DNA from: Astrothelium macrocarpum
Lineage: Eukaryota; Ascomycota; Dothideomycetes; Trypetheliales; Trypetheliaceae
Direction of reading: 5' to 3'
Assembly (NCBI GenBank): GCA_021030915.1
Contig: JAGEMR010000060.1
Coordinates: 108,864 to 172,863, forward strand
DNA length: 64,000 bases
This document shows, one piece after another, positions 46,071 through 59,297 of this stretch (position 1 is the first letter of the stretch; the number at the start of each line of letters is the position of its first letter). Made by a program: the position numbers and the translations under genes. A model generated the notes under the pieces. That model worked only from the letters and a program-made list of their open reading frames with translations. It did no database searches and was not told the origin of the DNA.

Positions 46071-48031
46071 ATGGCGCCGGCGTGGATTCGTCCTGACCCC
46101 TCGAAGCAACCGTTGACTATTCTTGGAGCGGGTGTCCTCGGTCGAAGGATTACCGCGTGCTGGATCGCCGCAGGCTACGATGTCAATCTTCGGGACCCTT
46201 TCAATGCACAGCTAAATGCCGCGGCTGTCTACATTCAGAGCAATCTCAAAGACTATGAGCACCTCACCGGCGGCCTACGTAATCCTGGAAACTTGAGGGT
46301 TTTCACTGATCTTGGCGATGCCGTCAAGGACGCGTGGTTCGTGCTCGAAGCCGTTCCAGAGAAACTTCAGATGAAGATTGATGTCATGGGAGAGCTTGAC
46401 AAGCTCGCTAGTCCCCATTGCATTATCGCTTCCAACTCTTCGTCGTTCAAGTCGAGTAAGATGTTGGAGAAGGTCAGACCGGAAAATCGAGGGCGCATCT
46501 GTAATGTCCACTATCAGATGCCACCCGGAGCCAACACAGTCGAAATCATGACAGATGGCCAAACCAACGAGGAAATTATCCAATTCATGGACGAGGCTCT
46601 TGCCGATGCGGGAATGCAACCGGTCATTGCTCGCAAAGAGTCTACAGGCCTCATCTTGAACCGTCTTTGGGCAGCCATCAAACGTGAAGTCATGATGATA
46701 CTCGCCGAAGGAGTGAGTGTTCCCGAGGAGATTGATACTCTCTTTGTCCGCATGTTTGGTAATAACCCTTCCGGACCCTGCGCACTCATGGACGCTGTCG
46801 GTACGTTAGAATGGCACTGGGCACGTAGACTCTGGCAAATGCGACTGACCGATAAACAAAGGACTCGATACGGTCGCTTTCATCGAAGACAACTACATTG
46901 AAGAGCGGCATCTTGAATCCGCACTCACGGTTGATTGGCTTCGTAAGAACTACGTTGATCAAGGGAAGCTCGGCGCGAAAAGCGGAAAGGGGGGGCTTTA
47001 TCCTCCTGGCGACACTACCAAGTCCTCTCAGGCAGAGGCCGGTCACCATGATAACCTAGCGGCGCCAATACTGTACTTCCTAGATCTTGGAGTCGGAGCT
47101 GATTGGGATCTAAGCAAGGGGCTTACAAGCGGGAAGATTCTGACAGCGGCAGCGGATGGGACGAATATCAAGACACTGATTGATGATGTGATGACTCCGG
47201 ATGGAATAGACATCTCAATTACTGCCGGTCGTATCTTCTGGACGTCGATGGGCAATTTCGGCAAATCGGATGGCAGCGTGCTGTCTGCGAAACTCGATGG
47301 CAGCGATGTCAAAACAGTTCTTCCAAAGGGCAAAGCTCATACACCGAAACAGCTCGTGATCGATCATGACAACTCGAGACTTTACTTTAGTAAGTTAATC
47401 GCCAAGAAATAATCTGCGCCAATGATTCTGATACGCCTTCCCTATAGGTGACCGCGAAGGTCAACGAGTCCACCGCTGCAATTTCGACGGTAGCGCTCAC
47501 GAGATCATCATCCAGACTGGAGATTGGGAGAAAGACGGATTCGCGGGCCAGACAAAATGGTGTGTAGGTATAATCGTTGATGCTAAAAATGGCAAGGTAT
47601 ACTGGTCTCAGAAAGGTTCCTCCAAAGCAAACCAGGGTCGCATTTTCCGTGCTGGCATCGAGATTCCGAAGGGAGAGACTGCAAGCTCGCGGTCCGACAT
47701 TGAGACGCTTTTTGAGAAGTTGCCCGAGCCTATCGATCTGGACCTCGACACGGAATCCCAAACTCTCTACTGGACGGACCGTGGAGAGTATCCGCTCGGA
47801 AATACGCTCAGCAAGGCGGCTGTTGGGCCGGGCGGGGATAAGAAGGTCATCACACTCGCTAGGCATTTTCACGAGGCTATCGGTCTCAAGATCGATACCG
47901 TGAATCACCACATCTATATCGCAGATCTTGGCGGCACCGTGTACCGCTTCAACACGGACGGGTCGAACAAACGCAAGATCATTGATACTGACAGGACCTT
48001 CGCGGGCATCGGGCTGGCTTTTTTACACTGA
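46071..48031 (+). CDS. 3-hydroxyacyl-CoA dehydrogenase fused to YWTD-like beta-propeller, 613 aa
   Basis: Model: join(46071..46800,46862..47389,47448..48031); both introns (61 and 58 nt) have GTACGT/GTAAGT donors and keep frame. Residues 1-300 form an NAD(P)-binding dehydrogenase: ILGAGVLGRRITACW (GxGxxG), ASNSSSFKSSKML, NVHYQMPPGANTVEIM in place of the usual HPFNPP loop, and KESTGLILNRLWAAIKREV. A linker (about 300-330) leads to repeated blades such as RIFWTSMGNFG, RLYFSDREGQRVHRCNFDG, KVYWSQKG, TLYWTDRGEYPLG and HIYIADLGGTVYRFNTDG. These are low-density-lipoprotein-receptor class B (YWTD-like) repeats. The H-x-F-N-P-P site is altered to H-Y-Q-M-P-P. The propeller may bind a substrate or partner. 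The substrate is unknown. Confidence 0.87.
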
Positions 48032-48212
48032 ACTCGGGTGGGAAAATGTTTACGTATCGGTGCATTTTGTGCTCTCGTACAGTTTTTAGCACATTTTGTG
48101 TCCACCGCAGTATCTCCATATGTTGTTATTGCTGTGAGAAGGACTGAGCAGCCGTATGTCAGACCTGATGAGTTGTCTTCCAAGCTTTATTCTCGGCATT
48201 CTTTGTATTCTT

Positions 48213-49770
48213 CTAGTTTCCCTCCGTCTTTCGTGTCTCTCTTTGCTGTCGCCAAGTCATGCTATATAGTCTTGCTGTCCACAGTAACGGCGCTGTCAAA
48301 GCACATAGTCCCGCAAGAAGGGTAAATGTTGGGCCCACGCCAATCGCATCGAAGAGAAGCTGCAGTACCGATACTCCAATCGCAGCGATACTGCATCGAA
48401 CGATGCTAACGGAGGCACTGGCGGTCGCTGGATTCTCTGGATGAATATCCACAATTAGCGTATTGCAGACGTTGAATATTCCTGTTGTGGCCAGACCACA
48501 CAGAAATTGCAGAATGAGCGGCACGCTGAGGTGCGTATGCTTTTCCATTGCCCAGCCATAGCCCGCAGTGGCTACCGTTGAAATTATCACAAAGTAGAAG
48601 ACGCTCCTCAGGCGCGCCTTTTCAATCGGAAAGCATCTCACATCATCACCATGGACTCCGTCAATCGTGTGATTGATGGCAGCTGCCGTTATACGGTAGT
48701 CATGGTCTATGATTTTTCCTGCTTTTGTTAGTAGAATCGAGGAAAGTCATTGGCAGGCCCATCTTACCTGCCAAGTAAGACGCTACACCGCATGCGATGC
48801 CATAGGCCAAATAACATAGCCCAACCTGAATTGGATCCAAGCGATATATTCCCAGCAAGAGTGGTGAAAGGGATGCTTGCACACAGCTGTAGTCCATGTA
48901 GAATATGGCGTTAGCGAAGAGAATGAGAGACGTATCTCTGTGTAAGATTATACCCAAGCTGTTAAGTGGATTCGGAAATCGTCTAAGCGTAGATTTATTT
49001 GCGGGCGAAGCAGCCGTTGAAAGTGAGTTTCGAGGTTGAAAACAGCCAAGGATGCTACGACTGACACCATGAGGCTTTAGACTTCCGTTTTTCACAATAT
49101 TGTGACATGTCTCGGGAAGCAGAAGAGCAAACAAGATGATGCAAAGGGCAGCTAGGATTGTAAGGAACCAAAAGATCCATCGCCAGCCGGTCTTCTCGGC
49201 GAATACGCCACCAAGTACAGGTCCTAGACTCGGTGCACTGTTAGGTCCTGCCAGAGCAAGTCCAACATAGACTCCCCTGTTGTGAGGAGGAGCAAGGTCC
49301 GCCGCGACGCTGATCCCAAGGGCAATTGTCGCAGAGCTCCCAGCGCTCTGCAACATTCGAAGAAATAACAAGCCCACATACGTATCCTGGACCGCGAGTC
49401 CAACATTGGCTGACAAATAGAGAATGAATATGAATATATAGACCGGCCGCCGTCCGATTTGGTCGGCAATGTCTCCGAATATTGAGGGGACGATCCCTTG
49501 TACAACAAGGTAGACTGTGACAGTGATGTAAATTAATTCCAAAGAGACATGGAGATCAGTCGCGATGTAGTCGAGGGCTGGGAAGTAGATGTTGGCGCTG
49601 AGAGGACTTAAAAACCCGGCAATCGCTATCAATAGTACAATGCCGTATCTTTGAGACTTTGTAAACACAGTGTACTCTTCGCGGATCGGCTGAGACTCTG
49701 AAGATCCGATACAGCTCAATGGCTCTTCGGATCTATGTGCGGCAGCATCCGCCTTATCATCAGACATCAT
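48213..49770 (-). CDS. MFS transporter, DHA1 (drug:H+ antiporter-1) type, 502 aa
   Basis: Model: complement(join(48213..48718,48769..49770)). The donor (AG|GTAAGAT) falls after a G, so the last exon-1 base may be read as 48768; the phase restores SYLAGKIIDHDYR. The N-terminal tail is hydrophilic. Then come about 12 hydrophobic segments with signature motifs: GDIADQIGRRPVYI (motif A, loop 2-3), SAGSSATIALG, AADLAPPHNRGVYVGLALAGPNSAPSLGPVLGG (the proline-rich motif C of DHA1 antiporters, shown by positions 49190-49290) and GWRWIFWFL. It is closest in type to Qdr/Flr-like exporters. It probably exports a small organic compound or takes one up in the context of the neighbouring dehydrogenases. 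It is convergent with the propeller-fusion gene (181 bp between stops). Confidence 0.88.
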
Positions 49771-50051
49771 TCAGCACTACGAGCACAAGGTTGAGGAAGA
49801 AGCAAGTGTATAGAAGGATTTTTATAAAATTAATGATCCATGTGCTTAGTGGGGTGCACTTATTGTCTACTGATCTCAGGGCGCATAAGGTACATGCTGT
49901 TCCGCTGTGAATGTTCCGGGAAAGTGGAGCTGCGGTGGGTTCTTGCTTGAGGAAAGAACCGTGTGATCTGCAAGCCTCGCAGAGAGGATTTTGCCCGCAG
50001 ATCATTAGATGTTTGATGACAGCTCCAAGATGTACCGCTTGTCCTCCCTGT

Positions 50052-51215
50052 TTAACCTAAAGCATATTTGCTGTTCAGATAGATCATGTCCTCGTACATC
50101 CTATCGCAGAGGTTATTTCCTGGATGTCCTGCTTAGAGTGTAATTGGGTTAAAAACTTACTGTTCCCTTGTGAAAGGTGCACCAGGCCATCCAATCATTT
50201 TAGCAAGATTGAATTTGATACCATATAATCGTATGCGATCCTCCCATTGCTCCGCTGGCTCGCTCGGCGGTATATTTCGAAGATACTGACGAAAGTAGGA
50301 CTTTCCGAAACGACAACCTACCATCTTCCACATACCAAGCTCGTATTCATTATGTGCATACATGACTGCTCCGTCGAAGATGACTGGTTCTCCTGTGTCA
50401 AGTCTTGTTGCAACATTTTCTTCCCAAAGGTCACCGTGTACCAAGCATGGTTTTAGTGTCCTACCCTCTGCTTGTAATGGTCCAAGCACCTTGAGGATTG
50501 TTTGAGTGGATAGTTGCTCAAAAGCCTTCTCGTACTCAGGCCAAGGACCATTGATTTGCACCTCGATGTTGAAGAAATCTTTGATGAGGTTTGAGAAGTA
50601 GTGACACCAATTGCTATCCCATTCGTTGTTTTGTACAATTTTCCCATGACAGTTGGGAATGTGATAGCCAAACATGCCTGGTCTTGGAGATTCGCTCTTT
50701 ATGTGCATGTCTGCAATCCTCGCACAAAATTTGATGGGATCGACCATATCTTTGCTGATATGAAGGAATTCCAGCAGAAAGAACCAGGTTGTAGGGTCAG
50801 AGCGTTTGAACCTTCCCCACGCATAGGGCGCAGGAGCAAATCCAGGTTCGAGGTTGTTGATCGAGGAAATCGAATTAAACTCCCCTTCCATCATCAGGTC
50901 ACCCCCATCGGTAGCGCACTTTACTTGCAGTTAGATAAGAACCAATGTATTCTGAGCCATAGTTATACTTTAAGAAAGTAGCTTTCACGGAGTCCATTTG
51001 GTAGCTCAACCTGAATTCGAGCAGTTCGAGTCCATGCGGAAGTTCCATATGTACTCGCGTCCAACACAATACACCCATCTGGAAGCTCTAACGACTGTGA
51101 GGATTCTATCCTCCAGCCTCATTCTATACTTACTGTCAATGACAGCCTGATCGAGCGGGAAATTTCCCCCAACATCAGGAAGCACATCCTTGACACTGGA
51201 ACGTGTCTCCCCCAT
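50052..51215 (-). CDS. Ketosamine-3-kinase (fructosamine kinase)-like protein, ~337 aa
   Basis: Model: complement(join(50052..50128,50183..50918,50969..51087,51134..51215)). The first two introns (46 and 50 nt) are canonical and restore AWTRTARIQVELPNG and YFLK|CATDGGDLMMEGEF. The core shows FAPAPYAWG, FCARIADMH, then the catalytic CLVHGDLWEENV (HGDxW...N) and PVIFDGAVMYAHNEYELGMW (metal-binding Asp). The third intron is uncertain. Reading straight through gives a stop at 50157, whereas a GTGCAC donor joins in phase to a tail PGNNLCDRMYEDMIYLNSKY that looks like the normal C-terminus. Enzymes of this family phosphorylate sugar-amine adducts and trigger deglycation; fungal paralogues are mostly uncharacterised. 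Confidence 0.8.
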
Positions 51216-53327
51216 AGCTTTCGTTGTAGGACCTGCACAAGGACGTGTACTAAGTCAACTGTGAGATAAATTCCTTTAGCACTTGATCTATGTTTGCACC
51301 GGTTGATACGCAAATAATAGCGCCTAACCTTGTAGTGTATATTATTGTCGCTGTAGTACCGGAGGATCCCCTACGGTTGCCTACGGTACCACAGCTTTGT
51401 GGCCTGACACATATATTGAGACAACCCGTGAACAACGGGAGAGCGGCTACGAAAGGAAAACCGCACGCGGAACTGTGAAAGGATAACCGATTTGCATGCA
51501 AGGCATCTTGACAATCTCAAATTGCGAGAAAGCATATGCACAATCCGATGGCGAAGGTAATGCTTACCGAGAATGGCGCTCACTTTTCAATAAAGGTGTA
51601 GAGATCAGTGGGCGCATTGCCAGCTCCATTCTCAGATCATGTCCTTGTATCCGTTTATCCTTTTAATGAAGCCGCAGCGGCTGGTGTCCCAAATAGGGTG
51701 ATTGATTGGCTGTCTTGCGGTACGGCCAATATCAGATGGTAAGTGGCACTCGCATGCATAATGTCGGGGGGAAAGGAGCTTCCGACGGGCAGCTGCATCA
51801 GCTGAAAGCTTTCACGTCTATCTACTTACCTCTATGTAATTGAACCCAGCTACCCTGCCTGTAGTGAGCCGAGTGGTTAAGGTAGTTGCTCCTGATTAGC
51901 TGATCAACGTGGGGGTCAACTTGGATTTCGACCCCTATGCAAACGCACGGATCAGAATAGAGAAACTGGCACCATCTTCGCGTCCCGCTCCTGGGCACCT
52001 GCTGCCCAAGCACACGTTACTCAACGCCGCTCCTGAGGTATTTATCTGTCTCAGCTCGTCACCAATTTGCTTTATCGTTGGGTGCAAATTATACGCATTG
52101 GTGGAGCCGAGGTTGTACTTGTGCTTATCACACGACCACTCATCCCGAACGACCGAGCCGTCATCCGAATGATGATACACATACAACGTACACTGCATGT
52201 TGGATCACTTGAAAGATACGAAGACAAGCTGCCGCCGAAACCATACTACGATATCAGCTGAAATGCTCGGACTGCCCTAGTATCGAGATGAAAAAACAGA
52301 ATTCTATTTCACAATCTGGTACCCTCGATAAGTACCTGGAGAAGGATCATGGGACTCGCTAGGGCAATCAGCTCACTGGGATAGCCAGTGAAGTGCACGT
52401 ACGACAAATCTGCGGAGGACGATCCACTGGCAGGAGTCAGTGCGGTTTTGCGCGTCACTCCGAACCCGCACAATCTCTACCAAAATGCTGTCGCAAGTTT
52501 GCTGGGCCATTATGCAAACAAAACCATATCAACCAATATGCAAATATGCAGTGAGTCTTGTATTAAGTATGATAGAGGAAAAGCCAGCAAGATCGAAAAC
52601 AACCTTAGACCTAGATTACACTTACAGGAGCAAATGGCTATGCGAATATCCAATAAGCCATAACAAGTAGCCGACCAAGCAGCCAGACGGCCCGACTGCT
52701 CATTTCGGTTCGCCAACCATATGTCTCCCGCTATCGGACCTTCCAATAGTTCTCGTCGTATCACTTTTAGTGTTCTGAAATACGTGTATGCACATCTCCG
52801 CCAAGGCGTAGTCCAGGTGCCATGGAGGTCCACGTGCATGGCCAAGCTGCACACGAGCCCGCAAGTCTGACCGAAGGAGGTGGTCGTGCCTAGCGCAGTT
52901 GCATGGCACGATTTTTCCGTTATGTGAGCGGTGCTGTTGTTGCTTTTTGATGCAGAGCTTTGCAATCGCACGATATCTTTGTGTATGTCTTTTTTTCAGA
53001 GTCCAGGTCTTGCAATGAGTACCCTGCTTGCTGCGGCCAAGGCTAAACAGCGAAGCGACGCGTCGCAAGAACATTGAATATCTCATCATGGTAGGTCAAG
53101 GCTTTGCTATTGTTCCCACACAACAGGACACACTACCACCATACTGATGCATTCCCTTACACTTGAAGAATCAAGGGAGGTCTCCGCCGTGGACAGTTCT
53201 CAATGAACCATTGCCTTTGTATTCATAAAGAATGGCCCTTGCAATAGCGATTGCTTCAAATACCAGCTACTGCCTTTAAACGTGAAGACAAGCGTTCAGT
53301 CGCGTGGTCCCCAATATGTGTGCATGA
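51216..53327. other. Long intergenic region, no gene supported
   Basis: About 2.1 kb. The left part is the promoter of the kinase-like gene. A tRNA A-box-like stretch (GAGCCGAGTGGTTAAGG) lies near 51867-51885 without a proper partner arm. A 20-codon frame beginning ATG AGT ACC at about 53014 ends in TGA; it could be a first exon of the next gene but has no verified splice. The rest is featureless. Confidence 0.4.
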
Positions 53328-56300
53328 TGTCGGACTGATCTATCTAAGCTCCAGAAATTCCGTCGGAAAAAGCTGAAGTCATCATTCCCATCAACTCAGA
53401 ATGACACACCGACAGAGCCTGCTCATTCATCCAGCACGACAATTGCACAATGGAGTGCCAAAATTGCAGCCTCAGCTCATGCCACCGATATCTCAGGCTC
53501 CTCATCACCCGCAGAGGACGATGCAGTGTTCCGGAATAGCCATTCAAATCCGCTGGGACTTAATGTCGTTTTCGAACCAGAAGGTCTCCCTACCATGGAT
53601 ATCGTATTTGTCCATGGCCTTGGAGGCACTAGCCGTATGACATGGTCGCATAAACGTGACCTCAGGTTTTTCTGGCCCAAGGAATGGCTGCCACTCGAGC
53701 CAGATGTCAACACTGCAAGAGTACTTACCTTCGGGTACAACTCACAATTCCTGCCTGCTCAAAAAGACATCTTTAACATCTCCGACTTCGCGAAAGAGCT
53801 TTTGATGGGCATGAAGTTCGGCTCAGATGAACAAGCAAGAACTCTTAATTTAGGCTCTGTTTGTCCCACCACTGATCAATTAAGTATGCCTACTGAAGAA
53901 ATCTAGGTTCCAATTCTCTTTGTTGCTCATTCGATGGGAGGTTTGGTTGTCAAGAAGGTTTGTGGGCAGGTCACTACAGCGTAAAATCCCCTGATTGACG
54001 AAGCATATAGGCTTACATTCTTGGACAAGGGGATCCTAAGTACAGAAATATTGTCAGCAACGTCACTGGTATTGTTTTCTTAGCGACACCACACCGTGGG
54101 AGCGGCCTAGCCGAAATTCTGAACAAGATTCTGTCTGCATCTTTAACAATACGTTCCCCAAAGCAGTACATCGCAGAGCTCGAGAAGCACTCACCTACAT
54201 TGCAGGACATAAATGATCAATTTCGAAATTTGTCACCAAATATGGAGCTCGTCACGTTCTACGAGACTCTACACACTACTATTGGGCCTAGGAAAATGAT
54301 CATTGTGCACAAAGACTCAGCTACACTAGGCTATCCCAACGAGATATCATGCCCGCTTAACGCGGACCATCACACGATTTGCAAATACACGAGTCGAGAG
54401 GATCCCAATTACAAATACATTAGAAATATACTCCGGGATCTGGTTGCTCGTCTTGGAACCAAAGTCATCAGGCGCCGTAATTCTTCGGAGTCGAAGGATG
54501 CGCAGGCCATAGCTGACTTCCTCGAGATCTACGAAGCACCTATTGATGATTTGGACTTTTTCAGAGAAAGGCGGATGCACGGCTCTTGCGAATGGATCTT
54601 GGCAGATTCAACATACAGATCATGGCTGGAGGATGATGAGCAGCGCGCAATCGTCTTACGACTGAACGGTCCACCTGGTACTGGAAAATCAGTTACGTCG
54701 TCATTTCTCATCAATCAGTTAATAGATCATGATCTTCCACACGCTTATTTTTTCTTCCATCACGGTGACCAATCCAAGAGGCTACTCAGCACGTTCTACC
54801 GATCGATTGCTTTTCAACTTGCACAGCGACTGCCGGAGTATCGAAGGCGTCTGGTCCAGATGGTGAAGGATAGTGCGAGGCTAGAAAAGAATGACGTGCG
54901 AGCTCTCTGGCATAAGCTATTTGTCTCTACGTTGTTCAAATGCAGCTTTCAGAGGCCCATTTATTGTATCGTTGACGCACTTGACGAATCAGACGCTGCA
55001 GAGACATTCCTAAACGACTTTGCGTCTGTCGGTCCGATCCCTCTTCCACTAAGAATCTTTGTCACCACTCGCCTGCACACAGCATCCAGATCGTTTGGCC
55101 GTCTTGAAGGCTATGTCCAGCTGGCTGTCATCACAACCATGGGGCCCGAGGAAGATATTCAATTATATGTTGAGCGAGAGCTCAACACAATGGAATGGAA
55201 CTCGAATTTTAAGCAACGCATCATTTCCAGCTTGCTAGCTCAAGCCAGAGGAAACTTCCTCTGGATACATTTGATGGTAAAAGAAGTACTTGAATGCTAT
55301 ACAGAGGCCGATATCGAAGATGCTTTGTGCAGACTCCCTATTGAGCTCGAGGACGTCTACCAGCGAATGGCTGCTTCGCTCTCAAGAGGGCTACGAAGAA
55401 ATGACATTGGACTAGCTAGGACAATACTGTCTTGGTTACTTTGCTCCCGCCATCGACTTACAGTTCAGGAATTGACTCAGCTGCTGCGTCCTCAGTTCTC
55501 TATCCCAGATCTTCGGCATACGCTAATGAAGCTTTGCGGTGATTTCGTTGTCGTTGACACGAGATCCCGGCTTTCCATCATCCATGACACTGCACGCGAG
55601 TTCCTTATGAAACCTCTAGACCTAACATTATCCATTTCTCCCATGCAAGCCAATGCAGAGCTCTATACGAGATGCATGTCGCTTCTCCTACAACGGGAAC
55701 CTAGGTTGAGATTGGGAGATACCAAGGACGAAAGTGCCGAAAGTGTCTTCAGATACGCGTGCCTTCATTGGTCAACACATCTCAACCTGAGCTCTGCTCA
55801 CCAGCATTCTTCGTCTCTAATGGATCTGTCATCTTTATTCGGCGAGTCACACATTCTGACTTGGATACAAGCACTGGCAGCTCTGGACGAATTGCGGGTG
55901 CTTGTAAGCACTGCAAAGATATTATCGAACTACCTTGAAAGACGAGCAAAACTCGACGCAGAGTTGAGCCCTTTGAGTAAAAATTGGAGACGAAGGGAAT
56001 TATTGGAATCGTGGACAATAGATCTTGTCCGACTCGTCGGGAAGTTTGGTCGGAATCTTGTCCGGTATCCCAGTTCGATCTTTAAAATGGTCCCAGCTTT
56101 CTGTCCATATCAATCCATCACTAATCAACAATTTGGCTCACGCCCACCAACCATGACTCTCTCACTCAGTGGGATTTCGAGGTCCACCTGGGACGATTCC
56201 TTAGCCAGGTTTTCTGTGGGCCGCAACACCCAAGCGCTTAGGGTCAAGTGCTTAGAAAGATACGTAGCAACATCAACATCAGAAGGCACTGTCATTCTTT

Positions 56301-58303
56301 GGCATGTGTCAACATACGACGAGGCTCGGAGATTTATCCATGGTGAACGTCTGCTGTGTATGTGTTTTAATTGTTCAGAAGATACTCTCATTACTTGTGG
56401 ATTCACAACAACCAAAATCTGGGATGTCACAACGGCACGCGAAAAGTATCGCTTCAAAAGCCACGAAGATGGCAAGGCGATCGCTGTTAGTGCCGTTAAT
56501 AAAGATAGCGAGATTGTCACTTGCTCGGATGATGGCAAATTGCGATTGCATCCCCTTTCATCGGCTGGCGACTGGACCGAACTAGATGCTAAAATAATGG
56601 ATGATACTGCCGGTGGTTCGCCGTTTACCGTAGCATTCAATCCAGAGGGGAGTTTAGTAGCATTATCATACAGAGGTCTACCATTCAAGGTTTGGAGTTT
56701 CGATCCTCATCGTCTTATCGGAAAGTGTGAACGTGAGCAGGGCAAACATATTGATCGGCAAGGCTATCTTGCGTCCTGGGCTCAACGCCTTGTCTGGAAT
56801 CCAGCTACCGGACATGTTGTCGGGATCTGGCAAGATGGGGCTATATTCAAATGGCAACCTACTTCATACGATCATGATTACCGAGAAGTAAAGACTGTGG
56901 CGTCAGAATTATCATGTAGCCAAGACGGCAAGCTCATCGTCTCAGGGAGCACCGATGATTTTCTCCGGGTTTGGGACTTTTACTCGCTGACTGCAATTTA
57001 TCAGCTAAAGTGTCACTCATCAATCCTCGGCCTGGCTCTTAATCATGATAATCGACGTATCTACGACCTACGAGAGACATCGTGTAACGTATGGCAACCC
57101 AATTCCCTTATTCGGCTTGCTGAATCGGAAGAAAAAGCAAGTGACGCTTCTAGCTCGCAGAACGAGTCAATCCAAATTTCTGTGGCATCTGAGGGTGCGG
57201 CAGAAAGCTTGGATGCCATCACCGTACTGGCTCAATGTCATACTTGCGAAACATTCTGCACGGGGAACGAAGCAGGCATTCTGAACATTTATCTACGTCG
57301 AAACGTCCCACCTTTACAATTTACTAATGCGTTCATGTCAATTGAACACGTCGTTTGGAGCGACGATGCCACGTCGATTGCAAGTGCCGATTTGAGCGGC
57401 AGAGTCATAGTACGAATAAAGGACGACACACCGTCCTACAAAGTTGTCTTTGAGAGGAATTCATCCGCAGTTTCTCAATTATTACTCGATCCCAAATCTA
57501 GATATCTCCTCATCCAATCCCATCGATCAACAAGTACCTGGGCACTCTCGAATGGATCTCCTCTCCCTGCACCTCCGGTTACAGATTATCCCATCCATTG
57601 GGCGATCCATCCGGCGGACTCTTGCAAAGTCATGGCATTCACGCTTCGCCACCTTAGTATTTTTACCTGGCCATCATTCGACCTAGTCAAGCGCTTAGCC
57701 ATCGAATACTTTCCGATCATCTGGCATGATAACGAACCCGACATTATTCGGAGGCCATCTCAGTCCTGGCCAATGAGTCCCGGGGATACAGACGAGAAAA
57801 TTGACAAAACAATTGTCAGCCCAAGCAAGGAACACCTATTTATTCAACTCTCAAAGTCTTCACACCACGGTCGGAAAGAGAAACACTGCTTCATGCTGTC
57901 TACTGCGACATTAAACCTACTCGAACATTCAGAAGAAGACGTCATAGAGGCCAAACCATTGCCAAACTCGATCTCCACGCAGATAGACCATGTCCTTGGG
58001 ATTGTCAGCGGAACTTCGTCAAGAATGTATCAGCAACAGCATGAGCGTCATTGGTCCAACTCAACCACACATCCATCACAGACGCTTGTTTTCCTTGATC
58101 GTAATGCTACCGTTTGCTCGTGGCCCCTTGACGATGTGAAAGGAAGAAATCTTGAACGGCATTTCTATCTCCCCCGCGATTGGCTTAATGCGGAATCTTT
58201 AGAGCAAGCAGTCATGGCACAAGATGGTTGTTTACTCTATCCACGTAATGGTGAAGTGGCTCTCGTACATAATGGGCTAAAAAATAATTGGCTAGAGAGT
58301 TGA
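53328..58303 (+). CDS. Hydrolase-NACHT-WD40 NLR-like protein, ~1620 aa, 5' end unresolved
   Basis: Model: join(<53328..53858,53907..53957,54011..58303). The 48- and 53-nt introns flank a 17-codon exon (VPILFVAHSMGGLVVKK) carrying the Ser nucleophile elbow (AHSMG). Domain order: a Ser-rich start; an alpha/beta hydrolase of the serine-esterase/DUF676 kind (DIVFVHGLGGTSRMTW, ARVLTFGYNSQF, IVFLATPHRGSGLAEILN); a NACHT NTPase with P-loop NGPPGTGKS near residue 413 and Walker B CIVDALDESD near 512; a helical region; then degenerate WD40-like repeats from about residue 910 to the end (IWDVTTAREKYRFKSHEDGK, LIVSGSTDDFLRVWD). No in-frame ATG exists between 53328 and the hydrolase domain, so an upstream exon must supply the start. 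Family role: STAND immune-like sensor with a lipase/esterase effector. Confidence 0.87.
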
Positions 58304-59297
58304 AGAGGAAGATCTGTGTCTCCGATGCCTGTACATACACTACTTTACCACAACTGCCACGGAACAGACAACATAATTCATTACTTCGTTAGCTATGTGA
58401 CAAATCTACTTCCAGTTTTGACGCATCTAGCGATTATCGATTTCCGGATTGAGCCATTGCCTGACTTAGGTCAAACGCTGATGAGGTCATATTTAATCAT
58501 CATTGCTGCTTGCTGCCAATGGCATTTTATCTAAGGCGCAAACTCCACGATCGATGGGCTCACTTACCATCTCGTATGATCTTGATAATTTAGAGATCAT
58601 AGTTCATAATCTTAAAACATACACGAGCTTCTGACACCTGAGGGCTTGGAATCCCTGCAATGGTTGTAGGTGTTCACCGAGAGCCATACTAGATTGCTGC
58701 CTCTTTATGCATTTCTTCTTTGTTCTAAACTTTCTTCTTCCTAAATTTTTTTTTTCTGGTATCTTTCATTCGGTTGACAGCGCTCTCGGCGCGCCACAGC
58801 GTGCAAAGTATGAAAAGTCCCCACTTGGCCAGTTAGTCGAAGATGCACCGCACTCAAAATAGCGGTGGCTGAATAAAAGCAAATGGCTACTGGTAAAAGA
58901 ATTAAATTAAATCTAAAACTTTGTTATCTAAAGTGACAACCATTTAGTAGAGCTGTGCATTAGAATAAGTCAATGCTCGAACCACCAAAATTACAGGGCC
59001 GGTGCCTGCTAGTGTCCCACTAGTATTGTCATCGCATTTCTGGCAAGGTGCTTCGGCCACTTCTGAGCATCCATTCTACTCCTTTGGCTCGCAGGATGGT
59101 AATCAAGGTGAAGCTGATATGTATGCGAAACGCACACACGGCTCGCGCACGGCGCCCTACACATCTAGGTTACCCGGCCGTCCGCCCAACTTTCGCGCTG
59201 TTCTGTCAAATCAAGCAAAACAGCACCTCTCTCGGTGTTCGAATTTCCTGGCCTCGACATCCGCCATCTCCATGATCTCAAAAGTCTCTGTTGAATT
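58304..59297. other. Intergenic region between the two hydrolase genes
   Basis: About 1 kb, AT-rich, with a poly-T run near 58747. The + strand short frames at 59002-59424 look like non-coding leader. It includes the promoter of the ankyrin gene. Confidence 0.45.

Noticed and set aside
51860..51945. tRNA-like stretch with an A-box-like GAGCCGAGTGGTTAAGG
   Set aside because: No proper T-arm (7-base loop) or matching acceptor stem could be drawn; the GGGGTC/GACCCC pair encloses too large a loop.
53014..53076. Short frame beginning ATG AGT ACC, ending in TGA, upstream of the NACHT-WD40 gene
   Set aside because: It might be the missing first exon, but I found no donor that joins it in phase to the exon open from 53328.
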